A stretch of 64,000 nucleotides of DNA. Source: Nectonema munidae (Eukaryota > Nematomorpha > Nectonematoida > Nectonematidae). The stretch lies in the NCBI GenBank assembly GCA_030549495.1, contig JAUIRK010000898.1, forward strand, positions 1 to 64,000. The letters are read 5' to 3'. Made by a program: the position numbers and the translations under genes. Of the stretch, positions 20,700 to 30,997 are shown piece after piece. Each line of letters begins with the position of its first letter. Position 1 is the first letter of the stretch. The notes under the pieces were generated by a model that was given only the letters and a program-made list of their open reading frames with translations, had not been told where the DNA came from and did not search any database.

Positions 20700-22516
20700 A
20701 TAAAAATTATGTATTTGAACAATTAGAGCATACACATGTTCTAATAATATTTCTATGTGAAGGGCAAGCAAAATTTTGACACTCATCACATTTTGATCTA
20801 GCAACTTTCGAGCATGTTCTACATCTTCCTAAAATTTTCACAGTATCTTGAACGAAAGGAATAGTAGGTTGGGTAAAGCCAAGAAGATATGCTGCTTATT
20901 TTGTAGAAGTGCTAAATTTTTGTTAATCAAATGACGTTTCGATGCACTCGGTTTGGCTAAATCCTTAGCAAGATTTCTCAAAAAAACTTTTCTATTTATT
21001 TTTGTTTCAGCTTTTTTCATCAAAATAAAGGCATTCAAGGCGCTAACATCTAACATATTAAAAAAAAGAAGAGGCCATCTCGATGTCTTTCTTCTACAGG
21101 TAAAGTACTCAATATTTTGATTTATTTGATCTACACCCTTTTTTCCAAAATTATAATCCAAGATCATTTGCGGCTTCTTCTTTACCGTTTCGCTTACTTC
21201 ATTTCCAGAATGAGAAGAACTCAAGAGAATAACATTCTTATTTTTTTTGGTGTGTAAAGGACACTTTGTTTTTGTGATCGTGAAGAAAAATCGAAGATTC
21301 AATTTCACGTTTTTTATTTCTTAGAGTTTGAGGTACTTCTTTTCTTTGAACACGCATTGTTCCCAGTAGTGTCAAGTTGATTTCTAGTAATGATAAAGCA
21401 AGTGAATGGGAAGTAAAGAAATTATCAGTAACTATTTCTCTACCAGAGTTTTTAAATGGCTGAACCAATTCTAAAACAACATCTTTACCCAATCCTTTAT
21501 GAACGTTATGATTTTCTTTACCTTTGTATATTTTAGCATTCAATGCAAATCCACTCTCCGATTCACATAACCAAAAAATTTTCACTCCATATTTTCGAGG
21601 CTTTGATGGCATATAGCTTCTTCCTGGTGCTTTTCCTCTGTAGCCAACTGGCTGCTCATCTGCTGTTAAAGTTTCCTTGGGAATATAATATTTTCTTAAG
21701 TTTATTAAAGAATCCTGCCAAATTTCTGAAATTGCACCTAGTTTGTCTATAGTCTTGCTTTTTTTTCTCTCTAAAATTATCAAATCGTATTGTTCTAAGA
21801 AAAAATTTAAATCTATGATACGACATAACAGCTCTATAGAATGGAGAGCTTTCAACGGGGTTCCACAAGTCTTGTAAAGTTTTTATGATCCAGTCCTGCA
21901 TATAACAAAATGGCAATGCATGCTTTTATTTCATCAAAACAAAATTTAGTCATATAGTTGTAATGTTTTGTTGTATGCAGTATGTCCGAAACTTTACGAT
22001 TGGTGAATTTCAATATAGTATGTAAGATGTTAGTGTCTATAAAGCAATGAAAATAATCTGATTCTATTTTGAGTGGAATAAGGATCTACTTTCAAATTGA
22101 CATAAATTTCTCTTACGACTTCTATTTAGAAATGGAAGTGTAGAATATTTTATTCCGTTTGCATCTTCTGTCACCTCATCAGATTTTAGATTAGAGTCAT
22201 CTGTGTTTTCACTATCACTTGAATCTTGAAAGGGAAATAGAGAGTTATTTGTATACAAATCGTCTTCATAATCAGAACTCGAATAAGTATATTCACTGTT
22301 AAAAATTTGTTCGCAGTCATCTTCTTTTTCAGCTTGGTATGTTGAAGAAGCATATGATGATAATTCGCTTTTCAAAATCGTATCACAAACTCCATAAATT
22401 TCTGAAACGTCTTCATTATCAAATTCTAAATCATCGCTTTCCTCTTCGTTACTTTCAGGGAATTCAGAAGAAAATTTTTCAAAAATATTATAATGTTTAC
22501 TCTTCTTGGAAGACAT
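20700..22516 (-). pseudogene. piggyBac transposase, broken
   Basis: The first frame (22516 down to 22064) is the acidic Ser/Asp/Glu-rich N-terminal region of piggyBac transposases. The next (21855 to 21238) holds LTADEQPVGYRGKAPG and REIVTDNFFTSHSL, the first two catalytic Asp positions. The third (21308 to 20838) holds NFGKKGVDQINQN, the third Asp, with frames changing around 21240-21308. The Cys-rich C-terminal zinc domain (CRTC, CDEC, CVCSNC) continues to about 20720 in another frame. Sequence between 22064 and 21916 looks degraded or partly deleted. All three catalytic Asp codons are still visible, so inactivation is not ancient. Confidence 0.9.
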
Positions 22517-22627
22517 TTTTAAAATATTAAAAAATATTAATCTAAAAATAAATAAATTAATAAAAAATATTAAAAAGAATAATAAAATAAAAATTTTAAA
22601 AATAATAAATTTTTCGGAAAATGTATA

Positions 22628-22644
22628 TGTAACAAAATGTTACA
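22628..22644. repeat. piggyBac subterminal palindrome, copy 2 (internal)
   Basis: Same 17-mer TGTAACAAAATGTTACA, located about 110 bases upstream of the transposase start and outside the coding region. Confidence 0.75.
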
Positions 22645-22712
22645 CTTGTACTTATAAAGTAAAAATCAGTTTATTTCGAAAATACTTCAAATATTTTATT
22701 TAATATTTAGGG

Positions 22713-23091
22713 CAGGGGCCGGGAACCTTTTTGGCTAAAAGAGCCCAAAAACACATATTTTAAAATCTAATCCTCTGAGAGCCATATATATTTTTAAATA
22801 CTGATTACAACTAAATGGAAAAAGAAGACCAACAATTTTAGAGTAAAATAACACTCTGAATTTATTTTAAACAATATTGTTTTATCGAAGTTATTTAAAT
22901 ACGCAAAGTCTGCATCATCATCAGCTTTATTTGTGTCGTCGTGATTCGTAATGATGAAGAAATTAAGAGAGTGTAGAATTGGGAAGAAGGATATGCATTA
23001 TCGCAATACCTCCCTTTATCCTGAATGAGAGCCAGATGCAGTCATCAAAAGAGCCATGTCTGGCTCGCGAGCCATAAGTTCCCGACCCCTG
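22713..23091. mobile_element. 379-bp hAT MITE nested in the piggyBac
   Basis: Inverted termini CAGGGGCCGGGAACC and the complement of GTTCCCGACCCCTG, continuing inward as TTTTTGGCT versus AGCCATAA. Perfect 8-bp duplications ATTTAGGG flank it (22705-22712, 23092-23099). Non-coding. It belongs to the widespread class of hAT elements with CAGGGGTCGGGAACC-like ends. Confidence 0.95.
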
Positions 23092-23190
23092 ATTTAGGGA
23101 ATGTATTAAGACAAGTAATATTTTCATACTTTTAAAAAATAATTTTATTTATCATTATAGTTTTTGAGAAACACTAATAAAAAAGAATAT

Positions 23191-23207
23191 TGTAACAAAA
23201 TGTTACA
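23191..23207. repeat. piggyBac subterminal palindrome, copy 3
   Basis: TGTAACAAAATGTTACA, 17 bases inside the right end at 23224. Confidence 0.75.
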
Positions 23208-23273
23208 GGATATACTAGTGAGGGTTAATACATCTGATTATGAATGATTTTATTCCCTTATTGAGCTAGAACA

Positions 23274-24118
23274 ATGGTTCACAAACTTTGTAAAGATTTT
23301 TGGCGTTGCGGTCTCTTTATAATGTTTTAATAGCTCGGGGTGTCATTTAAAAAATATATCAACATATAGGCTACTGTACTAAAAAATGGCCAATTGTTTG
23401 TCCACAAATTATCTGAATAATCCAATCAATGTCAATGGAATAGATGCACATGCTTTGTCTAAACCAGTTTGGCTCCGTTTTGGGGAATGCAAATCTCACA
23501 TCATTACTTACTTCCAGTCTGTTTCGGGACTTGGTTTCAATGGCAAGTATAGCATGGAAAACGCTTGCTACATTGTGTTTTATGGCCTTCAGGAAGATTT
23601 TTATCAACAAATATGTTTGAAAACAAAGCAAAATTTTTTTTGCTTAAGATTGCCATAATTCCAGCTTCATTTCAAAGATGTCAATTTTTTATGACATTGG
23701 AGTACTTACTGCGTGCATCTCTGGTTCTCTTTGGAGAAATTGTTGAATTTCTTTCCATAATATGGCTTCGAAATTTTTCTTTGTCACCTCATCTCACTTT
23801 TGAGTTCAAGAGTTTTTCGAAGTGCTGTAATAAACTGTCCATCTTGTCAAAATAGTTTTACTTCTAAATTGCACCATCCATTGTTTAATCAATCTGAATT
23901 GTAAAAAAAAGTTGAAAGTCGAATTCCGAATCAAAAAACTTTTTATAACATTCAATATGATATTTTTGCACGAATGTGATATCAACTGTTCTCCTATGTT
24001 ATGGGACTTTTTTAAACAGTTATTTTTAGAAACTTTATAGAAGGTTTTCAAATTAAACTTATAATTTTCAAAAACATTCTTATGTTATGAAACCTGGATT
24101 TGTGCAATCGTTAAGCTA
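23274..24118 (-). pseudogene. ZBED-like hAT relic, 5' end cut off by the subrepeat element
   Basis: On the minus strand, 23806-24051 reads KKSHNIGEQLISHSCKNI (compare KKSHNIAEQLILPCCKDI at 10950). The frame 23631-23371 reads AILAIETKSRNRLEVSNDVR and FPKTEPNW, the conserved C terminus of ZBED-type hAT transposases. The middle of the protein is missing, so this is a deletion derivative. The 3' end of the element (CAATGGTTCACAAAC, about 23274) is well kept. The 5' side stops at 24118, where the tip of the ~145-bp array begins. Same family as 10455-14881. Confidence 0.82.
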
Positions 24119-24900
24119 TTAGTGCTATGCTAAATTTGTCCGCTTAAGTGCTGGGAGGGGGGGGCGTAAAGTGCCCCCCCCCTATTTTTCTCAGATATTA
24201 ATAAGTTTTTATAAATATTTTTAATGTTACATATATATTTCAACTATGCTGAATTCAGTGGTGATGAGCATTTTTTTTTATCAAAGCTGTCAAAAAATTG
24301 ATCTAAATGTGACAGCTCATCTCAAAAAGGAACTCTTTCTCTAAACAATTATATAAAAGTTTTTTATACGTATATACTCATTTTGAAGTATGCTAAATTT
24401 ATGGTGATATTCATTTTTCATGAAAATCAATCAAACCTGTCAAAAAATTGATTTATATGTGACAGCTCATCTCAAAAAGAAACTTTTTATCTAAGTAATT
24501 ATATAAAGTTTTTTACACATATATACCCATTTTCAAGTATGCTTAATCCAGTGGTGATATTCATTTTTTATGAAAATCAATCAAACCTATCAAAAAATTG
24601 ATTTATATATGACAGCTCATCTCAAAAAGAAACTTTTTATCTAAGTAATTATATAAAGTTTTTTACACATATATACCCTTTTTCAAGCATGCTATTCAGT
24701 AGTGATATTATTTTTTTTATGAAAATCTATCATCTGTCAAAAAATTGATTTATCTTAAAAATAAACATTTTATCCAATAATTAGATAAAGTTTTTTACAC
24801 ATATAATACCCATTTTCAAGTACGCTGTGTTTACTGGTGATATTCCTTTTTTTAATGAAAATCAGTCAAACCTGACAAAAATTAATTTAAATATGTCAGC
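24119..24900 (+). repeat. ~145-bp subrepeat element, right copy (tip plus array)
   Basis: The tip (24119-24235) starts TAGTGCT and contains AAATTTGTCCGCTTAAGTGC. It is the complement of 1620-1731. About four and a half array units follow to 24900, each with TGTCAAAAAATTGAT and ACAGCTCATCTC. A further ~55 bp of array lies at 30188-30245, beyond a large nested insertion. Confidence 0.85.
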
Positions 24901-25251
24901 CAGGGTTGGGGTCAATTATAATTGCGTAATTGAAAATTAATTGAAATTGAAAAAAAAATGTAGACATAATTTAAATTATAATTGTAATTTGAGCCTTGTA
25001 ATTGAAAAGATAATTGCCAATTTTTTGGTTCTAGGAGAATCATCGGCAATCCTAGCACACTTCAATCAATCTTATAGATGAGAGTCATGAAGGTTTATCC
25101 TCTCTTTCTCTCCCTAACTCTTCGAGCTTACCGCTCTTTGCTTCTTTCATGTGTTACTATACTACACATGTGATACAAATAAATTTCCGCTTCACTGTTT
25201 ACGCTTCCTTTGGCTACCTTCATATTCATCAATTTCTGTCTATATAGAGCA

Positions 25252-27420
25252 CCCGTTCCCAACCGGGGAGTGTTTCAAGGGGAAAATTCTAGTCTAGAAT
25301 TAAAATAATGGAAATTTATCGCAAAATAATTCCCAGTAATAGCCTTCTGTTCTTCTCTTCTCAGGAGTACCCGTTTTCTGAACTTTACCCTCTTTCATTT
25401 TTATGTTTTATTTTCTTTCTTCTTTTTTAGTTTGTTCTTTTCTATTACATGTTTTAATATCATCTCTCTTGTTCTTTTCAGGTCCGCAAGTGATCATGTC
25501 GAAAAAACGGATATATTCAGAAGCATATCTATACTTCGGTTTTTCGGTCGTTGTGAATAACGGGGAACATCTGCCACAATGTGTCACCTGCACAAAGACC
25601 TTGGGGAATGGTAGCATGAAGCCATTCCAGCTGAAGCGACACCTTCAAGGATGCCATTCCGAACTACAGAACAAGGATCGTGAATACTTCAAGCTGAAAC
25701 AAAATTATCTGAAGTAGACGAGACTGGACTCAACTGGAATGTTTCGTCTGTAAACGGGTGAAAACGTCAAGAAGTCTCGTACAAGATTGTGAGAGAAAAG
25801 AAACCACACACAATTGGTGAAGTCCTCTATGCTGCAGTGCGTGAAGTTGGTCCTTGGTTAGGCTGTCCACAACAAGATGACACAGATTTCCCTTTCAAAC
25901 AACACCATTCGGTAACGGATCAATGATATGGCTGAGAGCATCAAGAACCAAGTTGTTCAGAAGGTTCGAGGGTTACAGTTTTTTTTCGATTCAACTCGAC
26001 GAATCGACAAATGCTGTGAATCTGTCCCAGCTGTTGGTCTTTGTTCGTTATACCACCGAAAAAGGAATTGCAGAAGAATTACTCTTCTGCAAACCTCTCC
26101 AGACAACAACTAAGCTCAGTATGTGATGGACCTTATCAATGACTTTTTCGAAGACAGCAACATCAGCTGGGGTGTGCACGGATCGTGCCCAGCCATGCTT
26201 GACTCTCGATCGGGGTTCGTCACGCTCGTCCAGCAAAAGAATCCGTTAGTGGAATCGACACACTCTCTTATCCACAAAGAGGCGCTTGCTTCCAGAACTC
26301 TCCCCAAGAACTTCAAACAGCCTCTCGAGACTGTAATCAAAGTCGTCAACTTTATCAAAGGTTCGGCTCTGAACACTCGGCTGTTCCGTCGGCTCTGTGA
26401 AGGCATGGAAGCCGACCACGAATCGTTGCTGTTTCATACTCAGGTGAGGTGGCTCTCGAAGGGAAATATGTTGCAGCGAGTCCTGGAATTGTTTGATGAG
26501 GTGGTAGCCTTCCTTCGAGCCTAAGAGAATGTTGTGCTTCTGGAGGCGTTGAAGGGTGAGTTTTTCCGTGTGCGATTGTCCTACTTGTCCGATATTTTCA
26601 GTGCATTGGACGAGCTCAACAGGAAACTGCAGGGCAAAAGGACCAACATTCTTTTTTAGTCGGACAAGATCAGAGCTTTCGTGGCTAAACTGGAACTGTG
26701 GAAGAAAAGAGCGGGGAGTGGAAGTTTTATTCCTCGCTCTGAACGAAAGTGTGGAAGATATGGAAGATGGTCTGCCTGATCCAATAGCCGAGGTTATCAA
26801 ACAACACCTCGAAGGCTTGGAGGAAGAATTCAAGTATTACTTCCCCGGGATCACAAACGAGAGCAACGAGAACAAGCTTATCAAAGACCCATTTCAGAGG
26901 AACGTTGATGATGTGCCAGAAGCGTGGCAGGAAGAGTTCCTGGACTTGAAAAACGACTCTGCAGCGAAGGATGCCTTCCAGAATATGGAACTGGAAGAGT
27001 TTTGGACCCAAATCCGAGGAACCTACTCGCTTCTTGCGACCAATGCTCTTTGGATATTGGTCCAGTTTTCTTCCACCTACCTGTGTAAGGCGGGATTTTC
27101 GGCACTGGTACACCTCAAAACAAAGGCACGCAACAAGTTAGATGTGGAGACGGATCTTCGATGTGCGCTCTCCATAACTCCCCCAGGCATTGAAGGACTT
27201 GTGAACGGCAAACAATGCCAGAAGTCACACTAAAATGCTGTGTTAGTGTTAGTGTTCTTATTGAACAAATTTAATGTTAGCTTTATTAGTGCATTTGAAA
27301 AATAAATTAGTACATAGACTCAGTGTGTTTTAACTGTTCTTTCTCTCACACATTAAGGGGGAAATCTGGATGGTTGAATTGGGTTCAGGGTGAAATGACA
27401 AAAAAAAAGGTTGGGAACCA
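25252..27420 (+). mobile_element. ZBED-like hAT transposon, degraded, nested
   Basis: Ends are CCGTTCCCAACC (25253-) and GGTTGGGAACC (near 27410-27419). AGAGCA adjoins both sides (25246-25251, 27421-27426), consistent with a partly decayed 8-bp duplication. It encloses a plus-strand transposase relic. Boundaries are good to a few bases. Confidence 0.75.
25496..27233 (+). pseudogene. ZBED/SCAND3-like hAT transposase, broken
   Basis: The start is ATG 25496, fifteen bases after a TTTTCAG acceptor pattern. Residues 1-74 give the BED-type finger (CVTCTKTLGN ... LKRHLQGCH). Later frames show DSTRRIDKC/LDEST-type first catalytic motif (about 25985), VHGSCPAMLDSRSGFVTLVQ, TQVRWLSKGNMLQRVLELFD (26123-26524) and SSTYLCKAGFSALVHLKTKA with RNKLDVETDLRCALS at the C terminus (to 27233). 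Stops and frame changes interrupt it several times. The order and spacing match the 589-residue protein at 27725-29494, but identity is modest, so it is a different, older lineage. Confidence 0.88.
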
Positions 27421-27569
27421 AGAGCAATTATTATTCAGATAATTTTCGCATATTCCTGAGATATTGGTAAAAAAGCACACCCCTTTTCATTGTTTCAATA
27501 TTCCTTCCTATATTTCCACACATGACTTCTATGTGGTGATGATGGGAAAAAATTGTATTACTACTACAC

Positions 27570-29965
27570 CAGCGTTTCTCAACCTTTGACAGCCCATGGC
27601 TCCCTTCACCGAGTGGTTAACACTCTTGGCCCCCTGCCCTTCAAAAAAATAAATTTTGTTTTATGTTGTTTATCCAGTCACTAAAATTATAAACTTAAAT
27701 AAAAATTTTTATTGAACAGTATAATCAATGGGACACTTGCTGTTGAGCTCGTGTGACCAGGCCTCTTATGTCCGGCTTTGTTTTGGACACAGCAAGGCGA
27801 ATATCATTCCTAACATCAAGACGGTTTCTGGACTTTGTTTTGATCGTCGCCAGGTCAGAAAATCCAGATTCGCAAAGATATATTGTAGCGAATTGAACGT
27901 GCATTTCGGATGCCTTCTTGCTGAGCTTTGGATACGCATCCTGAACAGACAACCAGAAGTTGGAAAGATCTTTTCTGTTACTGAAGGCCAGCTTCATTGC
28001 TTTCGAGACTTTAAACTCTGCGAGCTCCTCTGCTTTGTCTTCAGTAGGTTTAATTTCCGTGTTAAATGGGTCTTTGTGCCATAGAACATCTAATGGGGCA
28101 TTGTCGAAATAAGATTTGAACTCGGAGAAGAGAATGTCGAGATGTTTGATAATGTAATTTTTGATGCCGATGGGAAGTTCAATCTTTTTTGTCTGAAGAT
28201 GCTCGTCCAATAAAGGAAACGAAGCTGTGGATCCGGCTTCAATTCGTGCCTGCCAGACTGTTATTCGAGCAGACATTCCTGTAAGCTTGTCTTGAACGTC
28301 ACTGACTGTGACATCATGGCCCTGCAAAGACTGGTTCATTTCATTTAGTCTACCGAATATATCGGCTAGGTAGGCAAGCATCATGACGAACTCTTCATTC
28401 TTGAAGTGGACATGAAGATAGTTTTCATTCTCTTGCAGGAAAATTTCCGTCTCCAACCGAAGTTCATACAACCGAGAAAGGCATTTTCCCCTCGATAACC
28501 AACGAACTTTGGTATAAAACAAAAGTCTCACATGTTGCGCTCCCATTTCGTTGGCCAGAAGTTGGAACAGCCGATGATTTTTGGCCTTTGCACGAATGAA
28601 GTTGATTACTTTGACAGCAATGTCCAGTACTTCTAACAAACGCGGCGGCAGAGTTTTTGACGCAAGAGCATATCGGTGTAGTGAACAGTGGGAAGATGTT
28701 ACGTGGGGCCATTCATTCTTCACAAGCGCGACGAACCCTCCTTTAACGCCAATCATCGCCGGGGCACCATCAGTACAGATATGCTTGAAATTCTGCCAAC
28801 TTAGTCCATTCATTTCAAAAAACGAGTCCACGATGGCTTTGACATTTTTTGCTGTTGTTGTAGTTGGCAGGGTATTGCAGAATAAAAATTCTTCCTTCAT
28901 TTTCCCTTCTTTCTCGTAGCGAGCAAAGGCAATCAACTGGCTTTCCATAGCGGTGTCAGTAGACTCATCAAGTTGAAGGCTAGCCTGAAGCGTGCTTTGC
29001 TTAATTTCATAACAAATTTGACGACACACATCAGCGGCCATGTCATCAATCCGTCGACGAATTGTGTCATTAGATAGCGAAACTTGCTGAATTTTCTTTT
29101 TTGCCTCTGATCCGATCATTAGTTCCACCATTTTTTCTGTACATGGCTTGATAAGTTCCTCAGCAATATTGTGAGGTTTCTTGCACTTTACAATTTGGTA
29201 AGCTACTTCGTAGCTAGATTGAAGAGCTGGTTTTTCTTCTGGCCGGAATCCAAATTTTGGAAGCGTCGCTTCACGGTCGTACCGTGCTCGTTTTGTAAGC
29301 AGAGCATCAATACTATCATCTTTCTTTTGAGGATGCAACTTGTCGCGATGGTTTGAAAGTTTAGAAGGACGTAGTGATGCATTTGCCATCACTACTGAGC
29401 AATGCAGACATTGTGCACAGTCCATGCCGTCTCGAATTACTTTCGTAAATCCAAAACTGACGTAGCTGTCATTCCATTTTCGAACTTTCGACATCCGAAA
29501 ACAAATAATAACAAAACAAAGTTAAAAATTTGGCTTGAAAAAATTAGATTTAATCAAAAAGAAATTTAACTAAAGAAAATATTAGATTTAATCAAAAAGT
29601 AAAAGACAAAAAAAATTTACAATTTACAAAAAAGAAGAAATAGATTAAGCCTTTCTTTGATTACTTTGCAGAAACAGTGTTAATAAGAGAGCAAAGAAAA
29701 TTTATAAACAGTTTTTTTTTCTATCAGCCATTTTTATAGTAAGGACGATAAAAAAACAAGAAAAAAAATCTTAAAAAATTCAAATTTTTTTAGTTTAAAA
29801 AAAACTTTCAAATTAATTGAAAAAACACTTCTCTTATAACCGCAGTTTTCTCACACTTCAAGCTTCTGCATTTTAAATTACATTTTCTAGTGTTAGCTTG
29901 TGGCCCCTAGGTTAAAGGCCTGTAGCCCCCTTGGGGGGCCATGGGCCCCCGGTTGAGAAACGCTG
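27570..29965 (-). mobile_element. Complete-looking hAT transposon with perfect 8-bp target duplication
   Basis: Inverted termini CAGCGTTTCTCAACC (27570-27584) and GGTTGAGAAACGCTG (29951-29965) are exact complements. TACTACAC flanks both sides (27562-27569, 29966-29973). The 2396-bp element contains one uninterrupted transposase ORF on the minus strand. It is the youngest-looking autonomous-type transposon in the window. Confidence 0.97.
27725..29494 (-). CDS. hAT transposase, ZBED5/SCAND3-like, 589 residues, open
   Basis: Cut-and-paste transposase acting on the surrounding inverted ends. A BED-type zinc finger uses Cys26, Cys29, His49 and His54. PHNIAEELIKPC precedes the first catalytic Asp in LQLDESTDT (Asp176). 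The second is in CTDGAPAMIG (Asp242). TKVRWLSRGKCLSRLYEL follows, and the C-terminal IYLCESGFSDL supplies the likely catalytic Glu542, before TKSRNRLDVRNDIRLAVSK. Length and motif order fit full-length family members. No stop or frameshift is seen. The ATG at 29494 is followed directly by the finger region, so the start is probably right, though an upstream exon cannot be excluded. A domesticated ZBED gene is the alternative, but the perfect termini favour a young transposon. Confidence 0.95.
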   Translation of the reverse strand: MSKVRKWNDSYVSFGFTKVIRDGMDCAQCLHCSVVMANASLRPSKLSNHRDKLHPQKKDDSIDALLTKRARYDREATLPKFGFRPEEKPALQSSYEVAYQIVKCKKPHNIAEELIKPCTEKMVELMIGSEAKKKIQQVSLSNDTIRRRIDDMAADVCRQICYEIKQSTLQASLQLDESTDTAMESQLIAFARYEKEGKMKEEFLFCNTLPTTTTAKNVKAIVDSFFEMNGLSWQNFKHICTDGAPAMIGVKGGFVALVKNEWPHVTSSHCSLHRYALASKTLPPRLLEVLDIAVKVINFIRAKAKNHRLFQLLANEMGAQHVRLLFYTKVRWLSRGKCLSRLYELRLETEIFLQENENYLHVHFKNEEFVMMLAYLADIFGRLNEMNQSLQGHDVTVSDVQDKLTGMSARITVWQARIEAGSTASFPLLDEHLQTKKIELPIGIKNYIIKHLDILFSEFKSYFDNAPLDVLWHKDPFNTEIKPTEDKAEELAEFKVSKAMKLAFSNRKDLSNFWLSVQDAYPKLSKKASEMHVQFATIYLCESGFSDLATIKTKSRNRLDVRNDIRLAVSKTKPDIRGLVTRAQQQVSH

Positions 29966-30047
29966 TACTACACGCTTAGCTGTGAAGAAGCGGTAAGTTC
30001 ATAGAGATAGAGAGAACAACAATTCTTCACAGCTGTCATATAAAGTG

Positions 30048-30187
30048 GTACGATTGTCGCACTAGCCATTCGGTACCCGAGTATCCCTGCATCTTCTCCT
30101 GTGGAACGCCTTTTTTCACTTGCTGGCAAAATTATCAGGCTAGAACGATGCCGTCTGTCCGATTCCAGATTTGAGGAATTAATGTTT
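30048..30187 (+). pseudogene. hAT C-terminal dimerisation fragment
   Basis: The frame reads RYPSIPASSPVERLFSLAGK then LSDSRFEELMFF, the hATC motif (SS.VERLFS.AGK). Nothing else of this transposase remains nearby except possibly the 5' terminus at 24901. Confidence 0.85.
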
Positions 30188-30245
30188 TTTTTATGAAATC
30201 AATAAAACCTGTCTAAAAATCGATTAGACCTATAAATCAACGTCA
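30188..30245 (+). repeat. Continuation of the ~145-bp array after the nest
   Basis: TATGAAATCAATAAAACCTG and the following TCTAAAAATCGATT match the array unit at 24420-24450 with few changes. It shows the nested hATs inserted into the array. Confidence 0.7.
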
Positions 30246-30654
30246 AATATATAAACTTCAAAATAAATTCTACTTGCAGTATTTCTCTGGTAAATTTTAA
30301 ACCAACTTTAGGTGTTTAATTCACTCTAAATATTTCATTTGTTAGTAAATTAGGTATCTTAATAGGACCTCAATCGTTTTGGCTACAAATTCTTTATCTG
30401 CTGGTAGTCTCTATATCATTTTTTCTATACTTTACAGTATGTAATTTTGCTATTCATTATATGATGATTGATGATCCTTTCTTGGTAGCTCTTTTTTCAT
30501 TAGAAATTTATTTTCTTCAATTTGTGTTTGAAAAAATTTTTTTAAGGATTTATTTTGAACATATTTTTTCTTCTCTCAAAGCATTGTGATTAAAGAATCT
30601 TCTTGATGATCTTAGGCTTTTTTTATCAGTATCGTGTCCTTTATTATCAGGCCT
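30246..30654. other. AT-rich interval, no gene seen
   Basis: No domain, inverted repeat or tandem structure recognised. Confidence 0.45.
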
Positions 30655-30997
30655 GAATTAGGGGCGCACATCCGTGGGTGGAGGGGGGGGGGTGATGGCC
30701 CCTCTCCCTCAATGTGTTTTCACGGGGGAGGGGGCGAAAATGACCTTCGCTCCTCCAATAATTTTCTATAAGTAAGAGTTGCTACTTGTTTATAAAACAT
30801 GTATAATGATCGCATTATAGGATGTAATGATCATTCGAATACATGATAATGTAAGGATAAGAGAATAAAAGAGGGAATGCAGACTTTCGAGTCAAACATC
30901 ATGCCAAGCTGCTCTGAAATTCCTATCAAAAATATTTTACAAACGATGTGAGAGCTATATAATACTAATAATCCATTGTTTCAATATGCACACAATA
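30655..30997 (+). repeat. Dispersed repeat R1, left part next to the tandem block
   Basis: It starts AGGGGCGCACATCCG with G/C-rich runs, then CGAAAATGACCTTCGC. It matches 59066-59268, and the homology continues past 30998 into the first tandem unit as far as about 31705 (matching 61542-62150). The first tandem unit therefore begins inside a copy of R1. Confidence 0.85.

Larger units (their letters stand above)
20524..23224 (-). mobile_element. piggyBac transposon with TTAA target sites
   Basis: TTAA at 20520-20523 and 23225-23228 flank the element. Inner ends read CAACCTTAGAAGGATATG on the left and, complemented, CCCTCACTAGTATATCC on the right; the CCC start is typical of piggyBac. Each terminus is followed by TGTAACAAAATGTTACA or its near-palindromic complement. 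A third copy lies inside at 22628-22644. The transposase is on the minus strand and a 379-bp hAT MITE is nested near the 5' side. Confidence 0.92.
24901..30187 (+). mobile_element. Outer hAT remnant, split by two nested hAT elements
   Basis: It starts at CAGGGTTGGGGTC (24901), a common hAT terminus, inside the ~145-bp array, and array sequence resumes at 30188. Its recognisable coding part is only the C-terminal dimerisation motif at about 30048-30183. Two other hATs (25252-27420 and 27570-29965) lie inside. The matching 3' terminus is missing, so linking the two outer pieces into one element is inference from the array continuing on both sides. Confidence 0.6.

Noticed and set aside
20529-20804. 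91-residue minus frame at the end of the piggyBac
   Set aside because: It is an alternative frame over the Cys-rich C-terminal zinc domain of the transposase.
1-24900. A single 23-kb Foldback-type transposon bounded by the inverted arrays
   Set aside because: The arrays lie outside the non-repeated tips, both tips touch unrelated decayed elements, and the right array continues past the nest; two separate insertions explain it more simply.
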